The notes under the pieces are model-generated. The model was not told the DNA's origin. It worked only from the letters and a program-made list of their open reading frames with translations, and did no database searches. 43,790 nucleotides of DNA from Candolleomyces eurysporus (lineage: Eukaryota; Basidiomycota; Agaricomycetes; Agaricales; Psathyrellaceae): the NCBI GenBank assembly GCA_027579435.1, contig JANBPK010001526.1, forward strand, positions 1 to 43,790, read 5' to 3'. How positions within the stretch are numbered: position 1 is the stretch's first letter; each line of letters opens with the position of its first letter. The translations under genes were made by a program, and so were the position numbers. Positions 1 to 11,833 of this stretch are shown piece by piece.

Positions 1-1473
1 AAAGGGACCGGCCCCGGCCCGATGAGTCATTTTATCGCCTTCGGTTGGAAGTTCTTCTTTCCATTCAACTGCCATTCTCCAAGCAGCAACTGTAACTACT
101 AGTATGGGCTCTTCTCATAGGCCTTCGCCTGATCTGTAATATCGGGGCCAAGCCCCGCTCCCTAGACAAGATTTCTGCTTGAGGCTTGAACCCTGATCGA
201 CGGTCTGAGAAAGCTCGTATTATCATGGTAGACCCAGGCCCCTACAAACTGGGCCCCATGACCACAGGCCCCACGAACTCCAACCTATAGCCAGCTTTCT
301 CTTTCTCTGTTCCGCGCGGTATCAAATGGAGTGGGAAGCTCCACTTGCTATCTTCGTTTCTTTGTTAGTACTCGTAAACCTCAAGCCGGCTTTCTGCTTT
401 GCGGAGACTCCTTCTGTCGAGTCTGCACTTGCTATGGCACTATCTGAACCCAAACGACCTCGCTGGCTACCTGAGCATGGCTGTCAAGTCCTCCGACCCT
501 AATGACGTTCTGCTGGCCTTATCGGGCCTTAGGGAAAAGCTTTGTTTCAGTAGTCGCATCCATTACCTCCCTTCCGGCGACTGACGCAATTCACGCTGTC
601 TCGCCGCACTCTTCACATTGTTCCTCCCCAGTTCTCACTGTATGACCCCTCTGATATTGTCCACAGTAGGTCAACTTCACCTGCGTTGATTTTCGTTTCG
701 ATGTGTTGACTACTTGATTTAGTGAACCGTTAGTGAACCGCAATGAGTACGATATTCTCAAGAAAGGATGATTCAAAATTACATGCTCCAAGCCGACTCT
801 CGAGTCTATGATTGAAACCATCGATCGGGAGAATAAGGTATGGGATGAACGACGTTCCGTATCTGATGTTGGTTACACCCGACACCTCATCGATGTAAAT
901 GGCCCCGTTGCCCTCCATTCAGATAGAATCCCGACGCTTTTAATACCCAGATTGCAGAGCTTTCCTTCACTACCGCCGAGTGTATGGGTGCGTCCTTGTA
1001 TCCAAGGTACTGGCTGATCAACTCTGCATTGACAATATATGACGCCGATATGGAGCATACCTTTTACTGAGTAAGTCAAGACGGAGCCCTGCGCAACAGG
1101 GCTCGCCTCCCTGCATTCCCTGTCAGTGTCAATTCCTGCGCATCCATCAAAGACACTCTGAACCCCGATTGTAGCTATCTACGTGCACATACTGTTTTGC
1201 CAATTCCGCAGGGATAAAGAACGAAACATTGCTCCAGGGCTATGTCTCATCATGCAGTTGGCCAAGATCTATTGTCAGGTTTTGGTCAAGGCTTACACCA
1301 GAACAGCTCCTGCTTCAATGATGATCGGACGGCCGATTGGGAGGAAATAGTTGACTTTGTCGCTTGCAGTTCCAAAGTTACGAACGTCTCGAACTCTTCT
1401 ATGTCTTCGTTTGATGCTGAACTTTATACAATGCAGTTCATGAAAAGCAAATTGCTTCATTCCCATTGTACCC
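1..1473. other. No recognisable gene (window start)
   Basis: Only short frames with no family resemblance, no consistent splice structure and no repeat related to the rest of the window. Any gene here is either an unfamiliar one or the tail of something outside the window. Confidence 0.4.
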
Positions 1474-2434
1474 TCAATCTATCTTGAATGTCAAAGCCTT
1501 GACTACAAACTTCATCTCTTTGCCGGCTGGATGGTGGTCATATGGGAGGGCATACTGGCTTTGAATAAACCTCGTGGGCCCAATCCACTCCCAATCCTGA
1601 ACTCCAACGGTCTCGTCTAACACCAAGAACCGCATGTCCGTCCTACGCCACTTCCACAACTCTTTTGATTTGAAAATCAAACTTACTTGCGCCTTGAGCT
1701 GGTTTTCCTTGGATTCGACTGTCTCGAGCTCAAGAATAAACGTTTCGCAGCTTGTGGGAAGGTATATACAATATTTTCCAGGTATGATGGTCTCAACCTT
1801 CAGGGGTCGTTTCGTTGCCAGAACCACCAATCGGTATACCGAATTGTGAGGTGGATGACCTTGGGCTGGAGCACTGGGATAATTTCGAAGAACCATCTAA
1901 AGGTACTTTCTATGCAAGCCTGCATTTCGCTGAATATGTGCACCTTGGTGATATTCGACCAGTGCTCATTTGTAAATGCTTTTGTTCGTAAACTTTGAAG
2001 AGGGTGGTTGCATTCGTTTGCGACGTCATCCCCGTCTAATTTACAGAGTACCATAAGACGACGGGGCATATGAATGAGTACGTGTACGTACCCATCATTT
2101 CCCTGTGCTCGGGCGGCCTCGTACGACCGTCTCCCCACCAGAACGCCTCCTCGTTATTGCCTGTTGAAGGAAGCCAAATAAGGTCCTTGGCTTCTAGATA
2201 CACTTTCTTGCAGGCTCTCAGCAAAGCCAAGTCGGTCTTTTGGGGTGCTGTATATCCCGGACGGCAGTAATAACTTCGAAATGGATATGGCTTCTCAGGA
2301 TTTGGATAGGATACGAATGTAAGCCCGAAAATTGCCAAACGGACTTCGGGCGGGAAGGTGGAGTAGAGAGGGGATTGATCTTGGGTGTGTACATGAGACA
2401 AGTCGACGCAGTGTACCGGCGTGCTGGAAGACAT
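1474..2434 (-). CDS. 2EXR-like protein, copy A (one frameshift)
   Basis: Two-exon gene. Exon 1 (2434-2092) starts at an ATG and carries a 2EXR-like motif (LYSTFPPEVRLAIFGLTF, about residues 23-40), followed by YYCRPGYTAP and DLIWLPSTGNNEEAFWWG. A 56-nt phase-1 intron (2036-2091, GTACGT...TTAG) leads to exon 2 with the family blocks LQSLRTKAF, IRYTDWW and DWEWIGP. Reading breaks at the run of four C (plus-strand GGGG, about 1803-1806): the frame stops just after TDWWFWQRNDP, while the homologous C-terminus continues in the next frame. Adding one base restores a length divisible by three (301 aa). It is either a recent pseudogene or a sequence error; other indel-like errors exist in this window. 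2EXR proteins are fungal proteins of unknown function related in style to F-box proteins. Paralogues lie at 3.6, 9.7 and 18.2 kb. Confidence 0.7.
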
Positions 2435-2750
2435 CGCTCTGGAAATCAGAGTTGTGAAGCGGGTCGTAGACTGTCGATGACTCTGGACAACGACAAATTG
2501 ACTCTTCTGCGGTGAGGCAGTGTCAAACCTTGGTTCACGCCAGCGCTATGTACCAGGCATGGTCTTGGCAGCGGGAGTCGATCAATTCAACGCCCACTGT
2601 CCCAGCCACCGTTTATCTATCCGTTCACGAGTTCACGACCACAAAGGGATGACTCAATGTGATGTCAATGTTGAATCACATACTTGACACAAGACCCATC
2701 TTCGTCGGATACTCAGTTCGGGCCTGACTGATGACACCGACGGGTGCTTA

Positions 2751-2900
2751 AGGACGTACCCCGTCACCAAATATATCCCTCCGATTCACTCGGTACTTCT
2801 TGGGCCAGATGCTCTTATTTACTTTCGCGCTGATCTCGTCATATGATTCGAATTGGACTATGAACGTCTCGCAGCCGCTGGGTAGGTACTCTGCCAGCAA
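2751..2900 (-). pseudogene. 2EXR-like C-terminal fragment, copy B
   Basis: About 50 codons resemble the C-terminal half of the 2EXR paralogues: LAEYLPSGCETFIVQFES here against YLPTSCETFILELET in copy A, then a diverged lysine-rich stretch. The upstream IRYTDWW block and the whole N-terminal domain are missing, and the downstream DWEW block is absent. It is a gene remnant between copies A and C. Confidence 0.55.
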
Positions 2901-3614
2901 CGTTGGTGAGATGTAACAAACGAAGCTCCATTGATAGGCGCGTTGAAGAGGAAATAGACAACAGTATGCCATTTTACGCGGGGTAGCAAAAAGTGGGCCG
3001 AACGGGTATTCGAATCCTCCTTGAGTGATCCCGCTTTGACAACCTCCACATGTGGCCTTCGTTTTGCAGGGACGGAAAGTAATTCCTCGATTTAAGAGCT
3101 GAGTGCGCGATACCAGCACACCTTCGCTATGAATAACTGCCACTGGCTTCGGCATGTTTCGGCATCCTCCTCTGAGCCAAATGAGGATTGCAATTGGCGG
3201 GCATAAGGGACTCGGCGAACTCAAGACAACATCGCGGGATGTGGTCACCAATAACCACACACAATACAAGCACCTTGTACAAATACACCCGCACCAATCT
3301 GTTTCCAAACGAGTGGTTTGGATAGCAGTTCTGTGTACATGTCGCCCGATGGGCTTTGTGACTTTGCACGCGCTTACTGCCTCGAGAACTGAATTTGAGC
3401 TTCTGCCATAGCGTTCGGTGTGTAATTCTCACACAACAATCTGTTTAGACGTTTGAAAAGCTTCCTTGGTACGCTTTTGGAAATCTGAACACCCCCCCTC
3501 AGATGCTTCTCAGGCATCAAACCGCCATTAACGGCGTATCCTGCAACCTCTCGAGTTCCCAACTCGCTCGATCGTCGATATCCATCCTCGCCCTCATCTG
3601 CAACGCTGGAAGCA

Positions 3615-4578
3615 ATGGGCTCGAAGATTTCACTACAACGGTCTCAAGTGGATCTGCAAGAACAGGCCCCTCTGTACTCGGCCGTCCCACTGGAGATACG
3701 ATTGGAAATCTTCAAGCTCGCATTAGTGTCGTACCCGGATTCTAACAAAGCTTATCTATTGCAAAGCTATTATTATCGTCCAGGATATACAGCACCGAAG
3801 AGGACTGATTTACGGTTGCTCAGGGTGTGCAAACGGGTGTACATCGAAACCAAGGATCTGATTTGGCTCCCTTCGAGCGGGAACACTGAGGAGGCATTCT
3901 GGTGGGGAAACGATTACAGGAGCCCGCCCGACCACAGAGGACAGCCGGGTAAGCCTTTGTTGCAATCCCCCGCGCTATTGCACCTTTGACGTCCAAATCG
4001 TGGTGAAAGGTGGCGGACACTGGAGTGAAGAGAATAACTCACCTCTTCAGAGTTTGCGTACGAAAGCTTTCAGGAACGAACATTGGTCGAAGATCGCCAA
4101 GGTGCAAATCTTCAGCCAGATGTACGCCTGTCAGCCCCAAACTTTCAAATCATTCTTCGAAATGGTGCCGTTGCTTCAGCCCAAGATTGTCCAACTCACT
4201 ATTCGATACACCGATTGGTGGAACTGGGAAAATAACCAGGCCCTCGAGCTCACCTTCGCACCGGGGAGGAATGCGCGGGCCTACCTACCCAATAGTTGCG
4301 AGAAATTCCTGCTGGAGCTCGAAACCACTGAATTGATGAAGGATCAGCTCAAACAGCAGGTGCAGCTGATTACAAGAGCTAAGGAACATTGGAAGTGGCC
4401 GAGGATGGATGGGCGATGCTTGGTATTGGACGAAGAGGTTCCAGTGAAGGATTGGGAGTGGATGGGACCCACCAAGTTCGTTGAAGCTCCCAGAGGCCAT
4501 GCCTTCACGTATGCTCATCATCCGTCAGGCGATGAGATGAAGTATTGTGTCAAGATTCTGACATTCAAGTTATCCTGA
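3615..4578 (+). CDS. 2EXR-like protein, copy C (intact)
   Basis: Exon 1 3615-3948 and exon 2 4010-4578 are joined across a 61-nt intron (GTAAGC...AAAG, phase 1), giving 300 aa. The 2EXR-like motif (LYSAVPLEIRLEIFKLALVS) is near residues 20-39, followed by SYYYRPGYTAP, the cysteine/lysine segment LLRVCKRVYIETKDLIW, then LQSLRTKAF, the strongly conserved IRYTDWW and DWEWMGP, and the end KILTFKLS. The intron sits at the same place and phase as in copy A. It is transcribed away from copies A and B, so the locus is an inverted cluster. The function of the family is not known; no catalytic motif or membrane segment is visible. Confidence 0.8.
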
Positions 4579-5432
4579 GGCTACAATGTCAGCCTCGAGA
4601 TGCTCTATCTTTACTAAATCATGACTCATACCTCTTTTTATGCTCGGTACCTGCGCTGTGGTAGAGCTGTCATTGTTCATGAATGTGTTTCGTCCTTTTT
4701 CCATCTTTTCGACATCGCCCGTGGTCTTTTTTTTTTGCTGTCAACCTAGTATCTGAGTTTCATAAAATAGATAAAGATGGGGGACAACTTCTTATCTCCT
4801 ATCTTGAGTTTGTCCGCCAACTCCTCACTGGCAGGGGAGTGTAACAATAGTATTTAGGATCGGGAAGAATCTGTTATCTTCCGTTGGCACTAGCCTCTTT
4901 CCTGGCTCCATCTGTCGAGTACTACTTCAAACTCGGCTCTTAATATCTCTATTCTGGTTTTGGGCGCTGGGTCTCAGCAGTACCCCCTGAATACCGCACA
5001 TATGTGGTCAGATCACCTCAGAGATAACGACTTTGGCAAAACGCATCATGATCTTGTCAAAATCTAGTAATGAAATTTTGACGGGGGCTGTTCCGCAATT
5101 TCACTCGAATGTCTGTCATTCCCGAAAAGGGATGAAGCAAGGACGTCCGGAGGGGCGGTACAGCCGATCCTTACGTCGAGGTATCGCCACCCCTCGCTTT
5201 AAGCGATCCAACAAGGATCAGACATTGCACATCCTCTGACTGATCGCAACTCAGGTTTGACAAATGGGCGAGCTCCCCGCATTTGGGCCGAGAAGATGGT
5301 ACATATAGGCAGGGACCCGGTTGGTTTGGATGATCTGATTCACCTCTCATCGCTCTGCTGGGCGCTCCCTCGCCTCTCCACTCGGATGACAGACAACAGA
5401 CCAGATTATACGAAGTACACCATTTAAGCTTC
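4579..5432. other. Intergenic region between 2EXR copy C and DUF6534 gene
   Basis: No coding signal recognised. A T-rich stretch near 4728-4737 follows the 2EXR stop by about 150 nt and may belong to its 3' end; the rest should include the promoter of the membrane protein gene at 5433. Confidence 0.5.
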
Positions 5433-6887
5433 ATGGCTGCTCACCCTGATTTGATGTTCGTATATGCAATTGTTCGACCTCGGAGCAAACTGACGCTTCG
5501 CATTGTACAGGAAAGGGCCCTTGCTCATAGGAACAGTGGCAAGCTTCTGGCTTATGGGTGCTTATACCGTCCAACTATACCGATACGTCAAAGTATCAAG
5601 TAGACGATATAGCAGATGGATCCACTGTATCGTGACAGGGACAACGATCCTCGAAACCCTTCAACTAATTTTCATGTCCCACACCGCATACGCCATCCTA
5701 GCTCCCTCAGGGGATTTCAACTTCGCGAACGCGCCTTGGTCCAGCACGGTACTTCCTCTTTTTGATGGGCTAGGTGGGTAGATAATATTATAGATCAACC
5801 GTCTTTCTCTTATTAACATGGTTCCTTCTGATGCCTCTTTGACGAATAGTCGCGTTCCTGGTTCAATTGTCTCGTCTATGGTTAGTTCAGTCTGTCTATA
5901 ACCCAGGTCGGACCTGGGAGAACTAAAAGCACTGACTTGCGCTCATCTTATATTGCGATAGGAGAGTACACAAATTCATGCGGGCTACCTGGGGCACAGC
6001 CCTCGTCACCCCACTCATATTTATAGTCAGTCATTCACTTTCCTTACCTCCCGTTGATCTGAGCTGAACGATTGTCAATGCCTATCGTCTTCATATACAC
6101 CCGATAAACAGCTCTGCTGCTCGCAATGTTCTGCAGCAATTACCCTCACCGCATTGGTCCGTACCGTGCTTATCTCCTTCCAACTCATTACTTACCGCCT
6201 CCGCGTTTGAAGTAGTTCTTGAAATTGGGCAAGAATGCAGAGAGACTTGACCTCCTCCATCCAGTCCTCATCTCTTGGCTTTCGCTGACTATCGTCTGCG
6301 ACTCGCTCGTAACAGCTAGCATCGTCATCCCAGTAAGCACCTGAGTTCCTCCCGGTCCGACAGGCATCTCAAACCCTACTCTCTGGGCCTGCTTTACTCG
6401 GAACTTGACTAGCTCTTGAAATTCAAATCGTCGACAACATTCCGGCGCTCACAAAACCTCATCGACCTCGTTATCCTCCGAACAGTCGAAACCGGGTCAA
6501 TCACGACAATATTCTGTATACCTTTTCTCGTCTTATACCTCAAGTATCCGACGAGTTTCTTGGGCGTTGCTTGGTGAGTATGCATCCCCGGAATAAGCAT
6601 TCACTGACGACTGACTACTCATTCATGTGTCCAGCGAGTTCATCCTCGGCCGATTATATGCCAACGTCCTTATGGCGAGCTTAAATGGAGGAAAGTCAGG
6701 TTCAGAGGAAACCGACCTTTCCGGTGCACCAAAAGGGGAGAGAACCGCTGCGCAGGGACGTTCGGACACAGGGAGCCCGACATTCGAGAAGCACCTTGAG
6801 AAGGTTATGAAGGATCTTGAGACCAATGCGTCGGGGAGTGAGGGTAATACAGAGAACGACGGCAGATACACGATTAGCACGAGTTAA
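5433..6887 (+). CDS. DUF6534-type seven-helix membrane protein
   Basis: Multi-exon gene. Likely exons: 5433-5455, 5511-5773 (KGPLLIGTVASFWLMGAYTV, helix 1, then helix 2), 5850-5880, 5962-6025, two middle exons around 6112-6335, an exon about 6411-6573 and the last from about 6635 to the TAA at 6885-6887. The C-terminal half is diagnostic: NLIDLVILRTVETGSIT followed by a helix and FILGRLYANVLMASLN, as in the large Agaricomycete DUF6534 family, then a hydrophilic Ser/Glu-rich tail. The first intron (GTTCGT, 5456-5510) was chosen because it joins the ATG in phase. Borders near 6110-6230 are uncertain. The family is predicted to sit in membranes; its role is unknown. It converges on the eL37 gene. 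Confidence 0.75.
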
Positions 6888-7104
6888 AGGAAATGGAACG
6901 CCTTCGTTGAGGCTTGGGCCAAAATAGTCAATGACAAGTGATGGAACAGCAGAGAGCAGAAAAATTCAACCATGATCATCTCACAGCTGACGGTGTTTGC
7001 GCGAGATTTGAGAGTAAAATGAAGACATGGCCATATCTGCATGTGGTGTATTTTGGCATGATGATCATACATGAAACGCGACGAAAATAAGCTGAGCGAT
7101 GCGT

Positions 7105-7773
7105 TTACTCGGTGGTCGATGGCTTGGCCTTCTTGGTCGCAACCGTGTTTTCTCTAAAACGACTGTCAGGACGAAAGGTTGTTGACAAGGGGGAACTCGA
7201 ACGCACCTGAATCCATTCTTGAACCGCCTCGAGACCGTCTTGAGGTATCTCATCCTGCCAGTCCCAGTCGTCTTTCGGCGCTTGGCCTTTTGGCCCCACT
7301 CATACGACCTCAGCTTGGCAGAAGGGTACCCGCATTGAGCGCAGGCTGGAAGACAAGGTTAGCCATGGGTCGACAAAAGGTAGCTGAACGCGTACTCTTA
7401 TGCTGCTTGTGGAAAGCACGGTTGCCACAGCGCCTGCAGAGAGTGTGACTCTTGCTGTGTCTCTTACCGAAGGACGAGGTACCTGTAGATTATCGTCAAT
7501 ATGCTAAATTTCTACCAAGCGATAACGGACGCACCTTTCGTCTAAATCATGGATACGCCAGAGGATAGAACTATCAGTAACCTTCTAATAGAATTCCAGT
7601 CGAGAAAAGCGCAGATTGCTTCGTCCAGAGCCCAATCTCCAGAACCGTCTGTCAAACCTCATCCACACCCATCCAACCGCATCCATCGCAAATTCGACCT
7701 CCAGAACCTCAGAATCTTCTCCAGGATCCTGTACTCATACATCAAGACGCTGTAGAGCGGCAGAACTCACCAT
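7105..7773 (-). CDS. RPL37: 60S ribosomal protein eL37
   Basis: Structural protein of the large ribosomal subunit, cytoplasmic. Five coding exons: 7773-7771 (only the ATG), 7541-7535 (7 nt), 7482-7396, 7345-7207 and 7153-7105; total 285 nt, 94 aa. All phases agree and all introns are GT-AG (229, 52, 50 and 53 nt). The protein has the universal eL37 layout: [19 protein letters not shown], a C4 zinc ribbon (Cys19, Cys22, Cys34, Cys37), then [19 protein letters not shown] and [15 protein letters not shown], ending KKAKPSTTE. The ATG is followed directly by GTGAGT and the next exon is preceded by TTTAG, so the start is well supported even though exon 1 codes for one residue. The 229-nt first intron is far longer than the others and may hold regulatory sequence. 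No other eL37 copy was seen in the window. Confidence 0.95.
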
Positions 7774-8716
7774 TTCGACGTCTTCTTNGGGGGGTTGGGC
7801 GGGTCGGTGTTGATGAGGGCTACCCTCGATGAGCGGAGACAGTTTGCCTACGGTGGGAAAAATCTTCTCGTGGCATACAACTTCCATTCCTAGCCTGGCT
7901 CCAAGGATCGGCTTGACGGAGTTTGAACACCTTTGATCGTTAAGCGCCACCTCCTCAAAGCACTTCTGCTTGTTTCCCCTCCACCTTCCTTGCCCTGGAC
8001 CGACTAGCCCTTATTCTATGGCTCCAGGCCCCGGAGGCTGTAGTATACTTCCCCGTTATTCTTTTCTTGTAAGCTGCAGCCAGCTTCGTCATCGAAGGAA
8101 ACACTGATGAATCTTTTGGGTTCTCCACAGGTAGTCCAAGGTAGTCCCTCGCACCTCTAGAATAATTTTCGGCGGCATGAGAGCAGGGTGAACCCTTTGA
8201 TGCCCTCGATTTTTCTCTACCGTTAACGCTTCAAGGTCTCGATTGTCCTTCCTCCGAGCCAGAAGAAGTCCTCGATTTTCCGATTACCCTGAACCTAAAC
8301 GGGCTACATACTCCTGAAGGTCAAAGGCCCAGACACACGCACCTCATTGACCTCTTCAGTCTCCTTATGTAGGGAGGGCTCAGTGAGGGCCAGAGCTGCG
8401 CTCTACTGCTTGCGAGATACTTGCTGAACACAAAGATTCCTTGGACGAGGTCCACTTGTCCATTAGGCCGAGCCTTCGGAAGGTATGAGAAGCTCTGAGC
8501 GGAACGCTTCCTACCCACCTCGAGCCCGATCTTGGAGAAGGATAGCACGCTGACTCATGACACCTCGATGATCTGAGTTTGGTCTCACCAGCATGGCCTC
8601 TCAAGAGCCTGGAGCACTCCGGCGTCCTGGGAACAGGCGAGGGCGAATGGATGGGGCGCTTGCAGGGCAAAACCGGCCTTCCCTGCATGCTACTCTGATC
8701 TCAATGTTTTTTCTCG
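7774..8716. other. eL37 upstream region and degenerate sequence
   Basis: The proximal part must hold the eL37 promoter and 5' leader (an N precedes a G run at 7788). Around 8392-8480 a plus-strand frame reads like a leucine-rich segment (LRSTACEILAEHKDSLDEV) up to a possible donor GTATGAG, and may be the upstream part of the frame at 8717, but no complete gene can be assembled. Confidence 0.35.
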
Positions 8717-9184
8717 ATGCACTTCAACGCTGAAGGCGGAGCTACGAACCTTCGGTCGTTGACAGCCATCCATCACGATGCGATACCGACGTTCGCGCGC
8801 ACAGTCGCTTGCAATTCGAAGATGCTGGAGACCCTGCGGTCCGTGACTATATCCCGGGATGTGTCCCATGTGGATGACCCCAAGGACACTGGATTTATGC
8901 AGTCGTTCTTTCAGAAGTCGAAGGCACTGGAGAATGTTCAAGTGTCGTTCCAAAATGCATTCTCCTATGCGAATCCGGTCTCTGCACAATACATCCACCT
9001 CTACGATGAGCTCCTATCCTCCTTCCATTTCCTGTCGTTCCAGGTGCCGCGCGATTGTTGGATTAAACGAGCGAAAGACACATCATGGTTACCCAATTTT
9101 GCCTTCAGCTTGGAACGAGCCAAGAAGCCTGTGGTCGAAGAGGAGAACCCACCTGCGAGCGATGATATTATGGAGCTCTATTAA
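8717..9184 (+). CDS. Hypothetical protein, LRR-like, possibly a gene remnant
   Basis: Open frame of 155 codons. Its first half has leucine/isoleucine spacing loosely like the repeats after fungal F-boxes (ATNLRSLTAIHH, MLETLRSVTIS, KALENVQVSFQ). No F-box is present in this frame; a possible upstream exon ends near 8500. The end is polar and acidic. I do not recognise a named family. It could be the 3' part of a decayed F-box gene, in keeping with the decayed 2EXR copy immediately downstream. Confidence 0.3.
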   Translation: MHFNAEGGATNLRSLTAIHHDAIPTFARTVACNSKMLETLRSVTISRDVSHVDDPKDTGFMQSFFQKSKALENVQVSFQNAFSYANPVSAQYIHLYDELLSSFHFLSFQVPRDCWIKRAKDTSWLPNFAFSLERAKKPVVEEENPPASDDIMELY

Positions 9185-9676
9185 AAACGGAGAAGCCTAC
9201 TTCCGTGCTCCAACAGAACGGGCCACACAGATTGCTGAGGCACAGTCACTCGGAGATATGGCATACCCTCCTCCCCTCTGAATCCTTCTCTCCCAGCACG
9301 GTTCATTATTTTTCTTCGCCTTATCTTTTACCGATTTCCATTCTGCTTTCTGGCCGCATCACCCTCAGTCCCCTGAAGAGTTCCTCTACACTTACGACTT
9401 AACGCGCAACTCATCTCTTTTGTTATGATGCTCTTTCAAACACCCTACTCCTATTGTACCATTATCGCCGGACCCTCGGCTGAGGATGGCAATCACTTAC
9501 TAGATGCATATAAGACGCTTCATAGAACCATCACATCATTTCTTGGACTAGATTTCCGATGTTATCATCATGCGCCATGGGTCAATGAAGCATGCCTCTG
9601 CCGGTTGAAACATCCCTCTTGTCGTCCAAGTCATGGCAGCAGGCGCACACTGGGGAGAAGGCGATAATGCCCCCTT

Positions 9677-10190
9677 TCAGTGTCTGGGTACTAAAGCCTT
9701 CAAAAAGCATTGGTCCAAAGTCACCAAGGTACAAATCTTCCGCCAGATCTACGCTTGCCGACCTGAGTGAAACCCTCAAGTCATTCTTCAAAAAGGCGGC
9801 GTCACTCCAGCCCAAAATTTTGCAAATAACCATTCAATGCACCGATTGGTGGCACTGGGAGAAGAACGAGGCCGGGGCTCACCTTCCCCCCAGGAAAGAA
9901 TCCGCCGCCCTCCCTACCTAACAGCTGCGAGACCTTCCTGCTCGAACTCAAAACCACTGAATCGAGGAGCTGAAAGGGCACGTACAGCTGATTAGGAAAC
10001 TAAAAAAAAACATGTAAGTGGCCGAGGACGGACGGGCGATACTTGGCATTGGACATGGAGGTTGCGGAGAAGAATTGGGAGTGGGTGGGACCAACCAAAT
10101 TCGTGCCGTCCATTTCTACCTTGCCGCCATCGCCCATGTTTTTTCGCTGGTCAACCGAATGTTTGAATTACACGCACTGGATAACGATGC
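9677..10190 (+). pseudogene. 2EXR-like pseudogene, copy D
   Basis: Pieces of the family's C-terminal two thirds occur in order but in different frames: LGTKAFKKHWSKVTKVQIF, then a stop, then TLKSFFKKAASLQPKILQIT and CTDWWHWEKNE, then frame changes and stops through the LPNSC and KWPR blocks, then NWEWVGPTKFV. The 2EXR motif itself is not found upstream. A block of N follows at 10191-10213. The mixture of frameshifts and stops shows a non-functional copy, older than the single lesion of copy A. Confidence 0.75.
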
Positions 10191-10213
10191 NNNCGNNNAN
10201 NNTNCCNGANCAN
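10191..10213. other. Cluster of ambiguous bases
   Basis: About a dozen N within 23 nt, mixed with called bases, directly after the 2EXR pseudogene. This is the densest unresolved patch in the window and may reflect collapse of near-identical 2EXR copies during assembly. Confidence 0.8.
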
Positions 10214-10959
10214 GTGGAAAAGAGTAGTCAACCTATTGGGGTGCCCGCCGTGCACTTGGCATGTTCCTGCCGTTTCNATGCGTCATGTTCTCCAAAGAGA
10301 CGCACCACCCTATGAAGCCAGGGTCGGTGAAGTTTATGTCCTTCGGTCGACCTACGACGAATTCACTCGCTCTCCGTGCAGGTCGCCTAATGAACAATGG
10401 CTTTGGATGCCGAATCAATTGGATTGAGATCTAGAAATGATCATGTTAACTAGGTTCCTGTGATCTCCATTCTCATACCACGTAAGGTAACCAAGTATTT
10501 CCCTTGCTCTCTACCTGACCCCAGAATGAGCTGAGGGAGTGCCGGCAACTTCTCAACGTGGTAGGCGTAACAGTCCGTTTAACCGTGAAACAAAGAGGAT
10601 CGGGGATTTGAAGTCGGATTACAACTTGAAGCTCCACCGATGAGCTAAAGGCAACCTGGTGTAGAGATGGAGGACAACGGTTGAGATCAAACTTGGCCCT
10701 CTAATTCCAAGAAAGATACCGACCTCCACTGGAGTTTGTTTCTCCAAGAAAGATGGCTATGCATATGGTCCGACTGGTATGGAGGGTGAAATCCGCAAAG
10801 GAGGGTCTGAGGTATGGAGTAGAGGCCAAAAGACGGAAAGCCGAGCCTCATTCCAAGACCGCATCGAGCAACCCAAACGGTGGAGGTCGGGAGACTCGAG
10901 AAATTTGGGCTACGTCATCCAGATCATCAAGGCTGGGTTAACGGCGGTTGTTCTAGGAC
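10214..10959. other. No recognisable gene
   Basis: Short frames only. A stretch near 10590-10650 resembles a tRNA on the minus strand at the level of a few arm motifs, but the stems do not pair (see rejected list). Confidence 0.4.
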
Positions 10960-11240
10960 AACAGAGGAGGAAGAGGATTGCAGAATGGATGTTCGAGTGG
11001 CGGAGGTTTTTGCACCTGGGCGGGTTGTACGGTAGTCATCACATGGGAGAATGAGGATAGATTGATTTTGAACCTGGGCGAAGTCACGGTGCACGGATAT
11101 CATACGACGGGAGAAGGAGAAGATCCAGGTAATGATTTTGAATTTGCTGAGTGATTCACGTCACCAGAGACTTCTAGCGTACGTATGCGTGAGTGTGAGA
11201 TTAGATTCCCTTGCACGTTCGTCCCTGTTCAGATCGTTGA
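10960..11240. repeat. Remnant tail of an SSP/BUD20 array unit (unit 0)
   Basis: Sequence here resembles the tails of the later units: a TTTTTGCACCTGGGCGG stretch followed by a GTAGTCATCAC motif, then the pattern TTCACGTCACCAGAGACTT at about 11156-11174, matching TTCACGTTACCAGAGACTT near 14208-14226 in unit 2. No SSP gene survives upstream of it, so it looks like the 3' end of an older, mostly lost unit. Confidence 0.5.
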
Positions 11241-11833
11241 TCAACGTGTACAGGAAGATTTACTAATGCCTATGAGCTTCATGATAAACATATAGCAGAC
11301 CTACCGTGGCGGCGACGTCATTGAACATTGACATATATATCATATCATATGATAGCGGAACGGTATTAGGTCCAATCAGGGTGACCGTTCCAGAAAGATG
11401 CATACGAGCGGCGATTTATGCACGGGTGGCGAAGCAAGGCTAAACGGCACGATTCCGAACACGGAAATCGCTTGAACGTAGCAGGTCTTTACGTCTGCTT
11501 GTATCGCGTGCTATCGTAGAGACGCCGTCTGAAACAGTTAGCCTTGACAAAGACCCACCATTTCCGGGGGAAAGATCCATACCAGAGGGATTTAGGTTTG
11601 CCTGAGAATGCACCGAATAACTCCATGGCCTCTCGCTATTAGTACCCAAGCAAAGGGTTACGGGGAACCGGGGACAGCGGGGAGGCTGCACCATAGTTGA
11701 CGTTAGCGCTGCTAGACCGAAATCTACAAAAGCCTTACCATCTCTCCCCTTGATTCTCAACAAGCGGGTTCTCTTTTCGCCCTCTTCTCCACTGTCCAGT
11801 CCTAGGAATCCTAGCAGGCGTCCAATCGAAACC

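Noticed and set aside
10590..10655. tRNA-like sequence on the minus strand (GCTCATCGGTGGAGC and TTCAAATCCC motifs)
   Set aside because: The anticodon and T stems do not pair and no acceptor stem can be formed; at most a tRNA relic.
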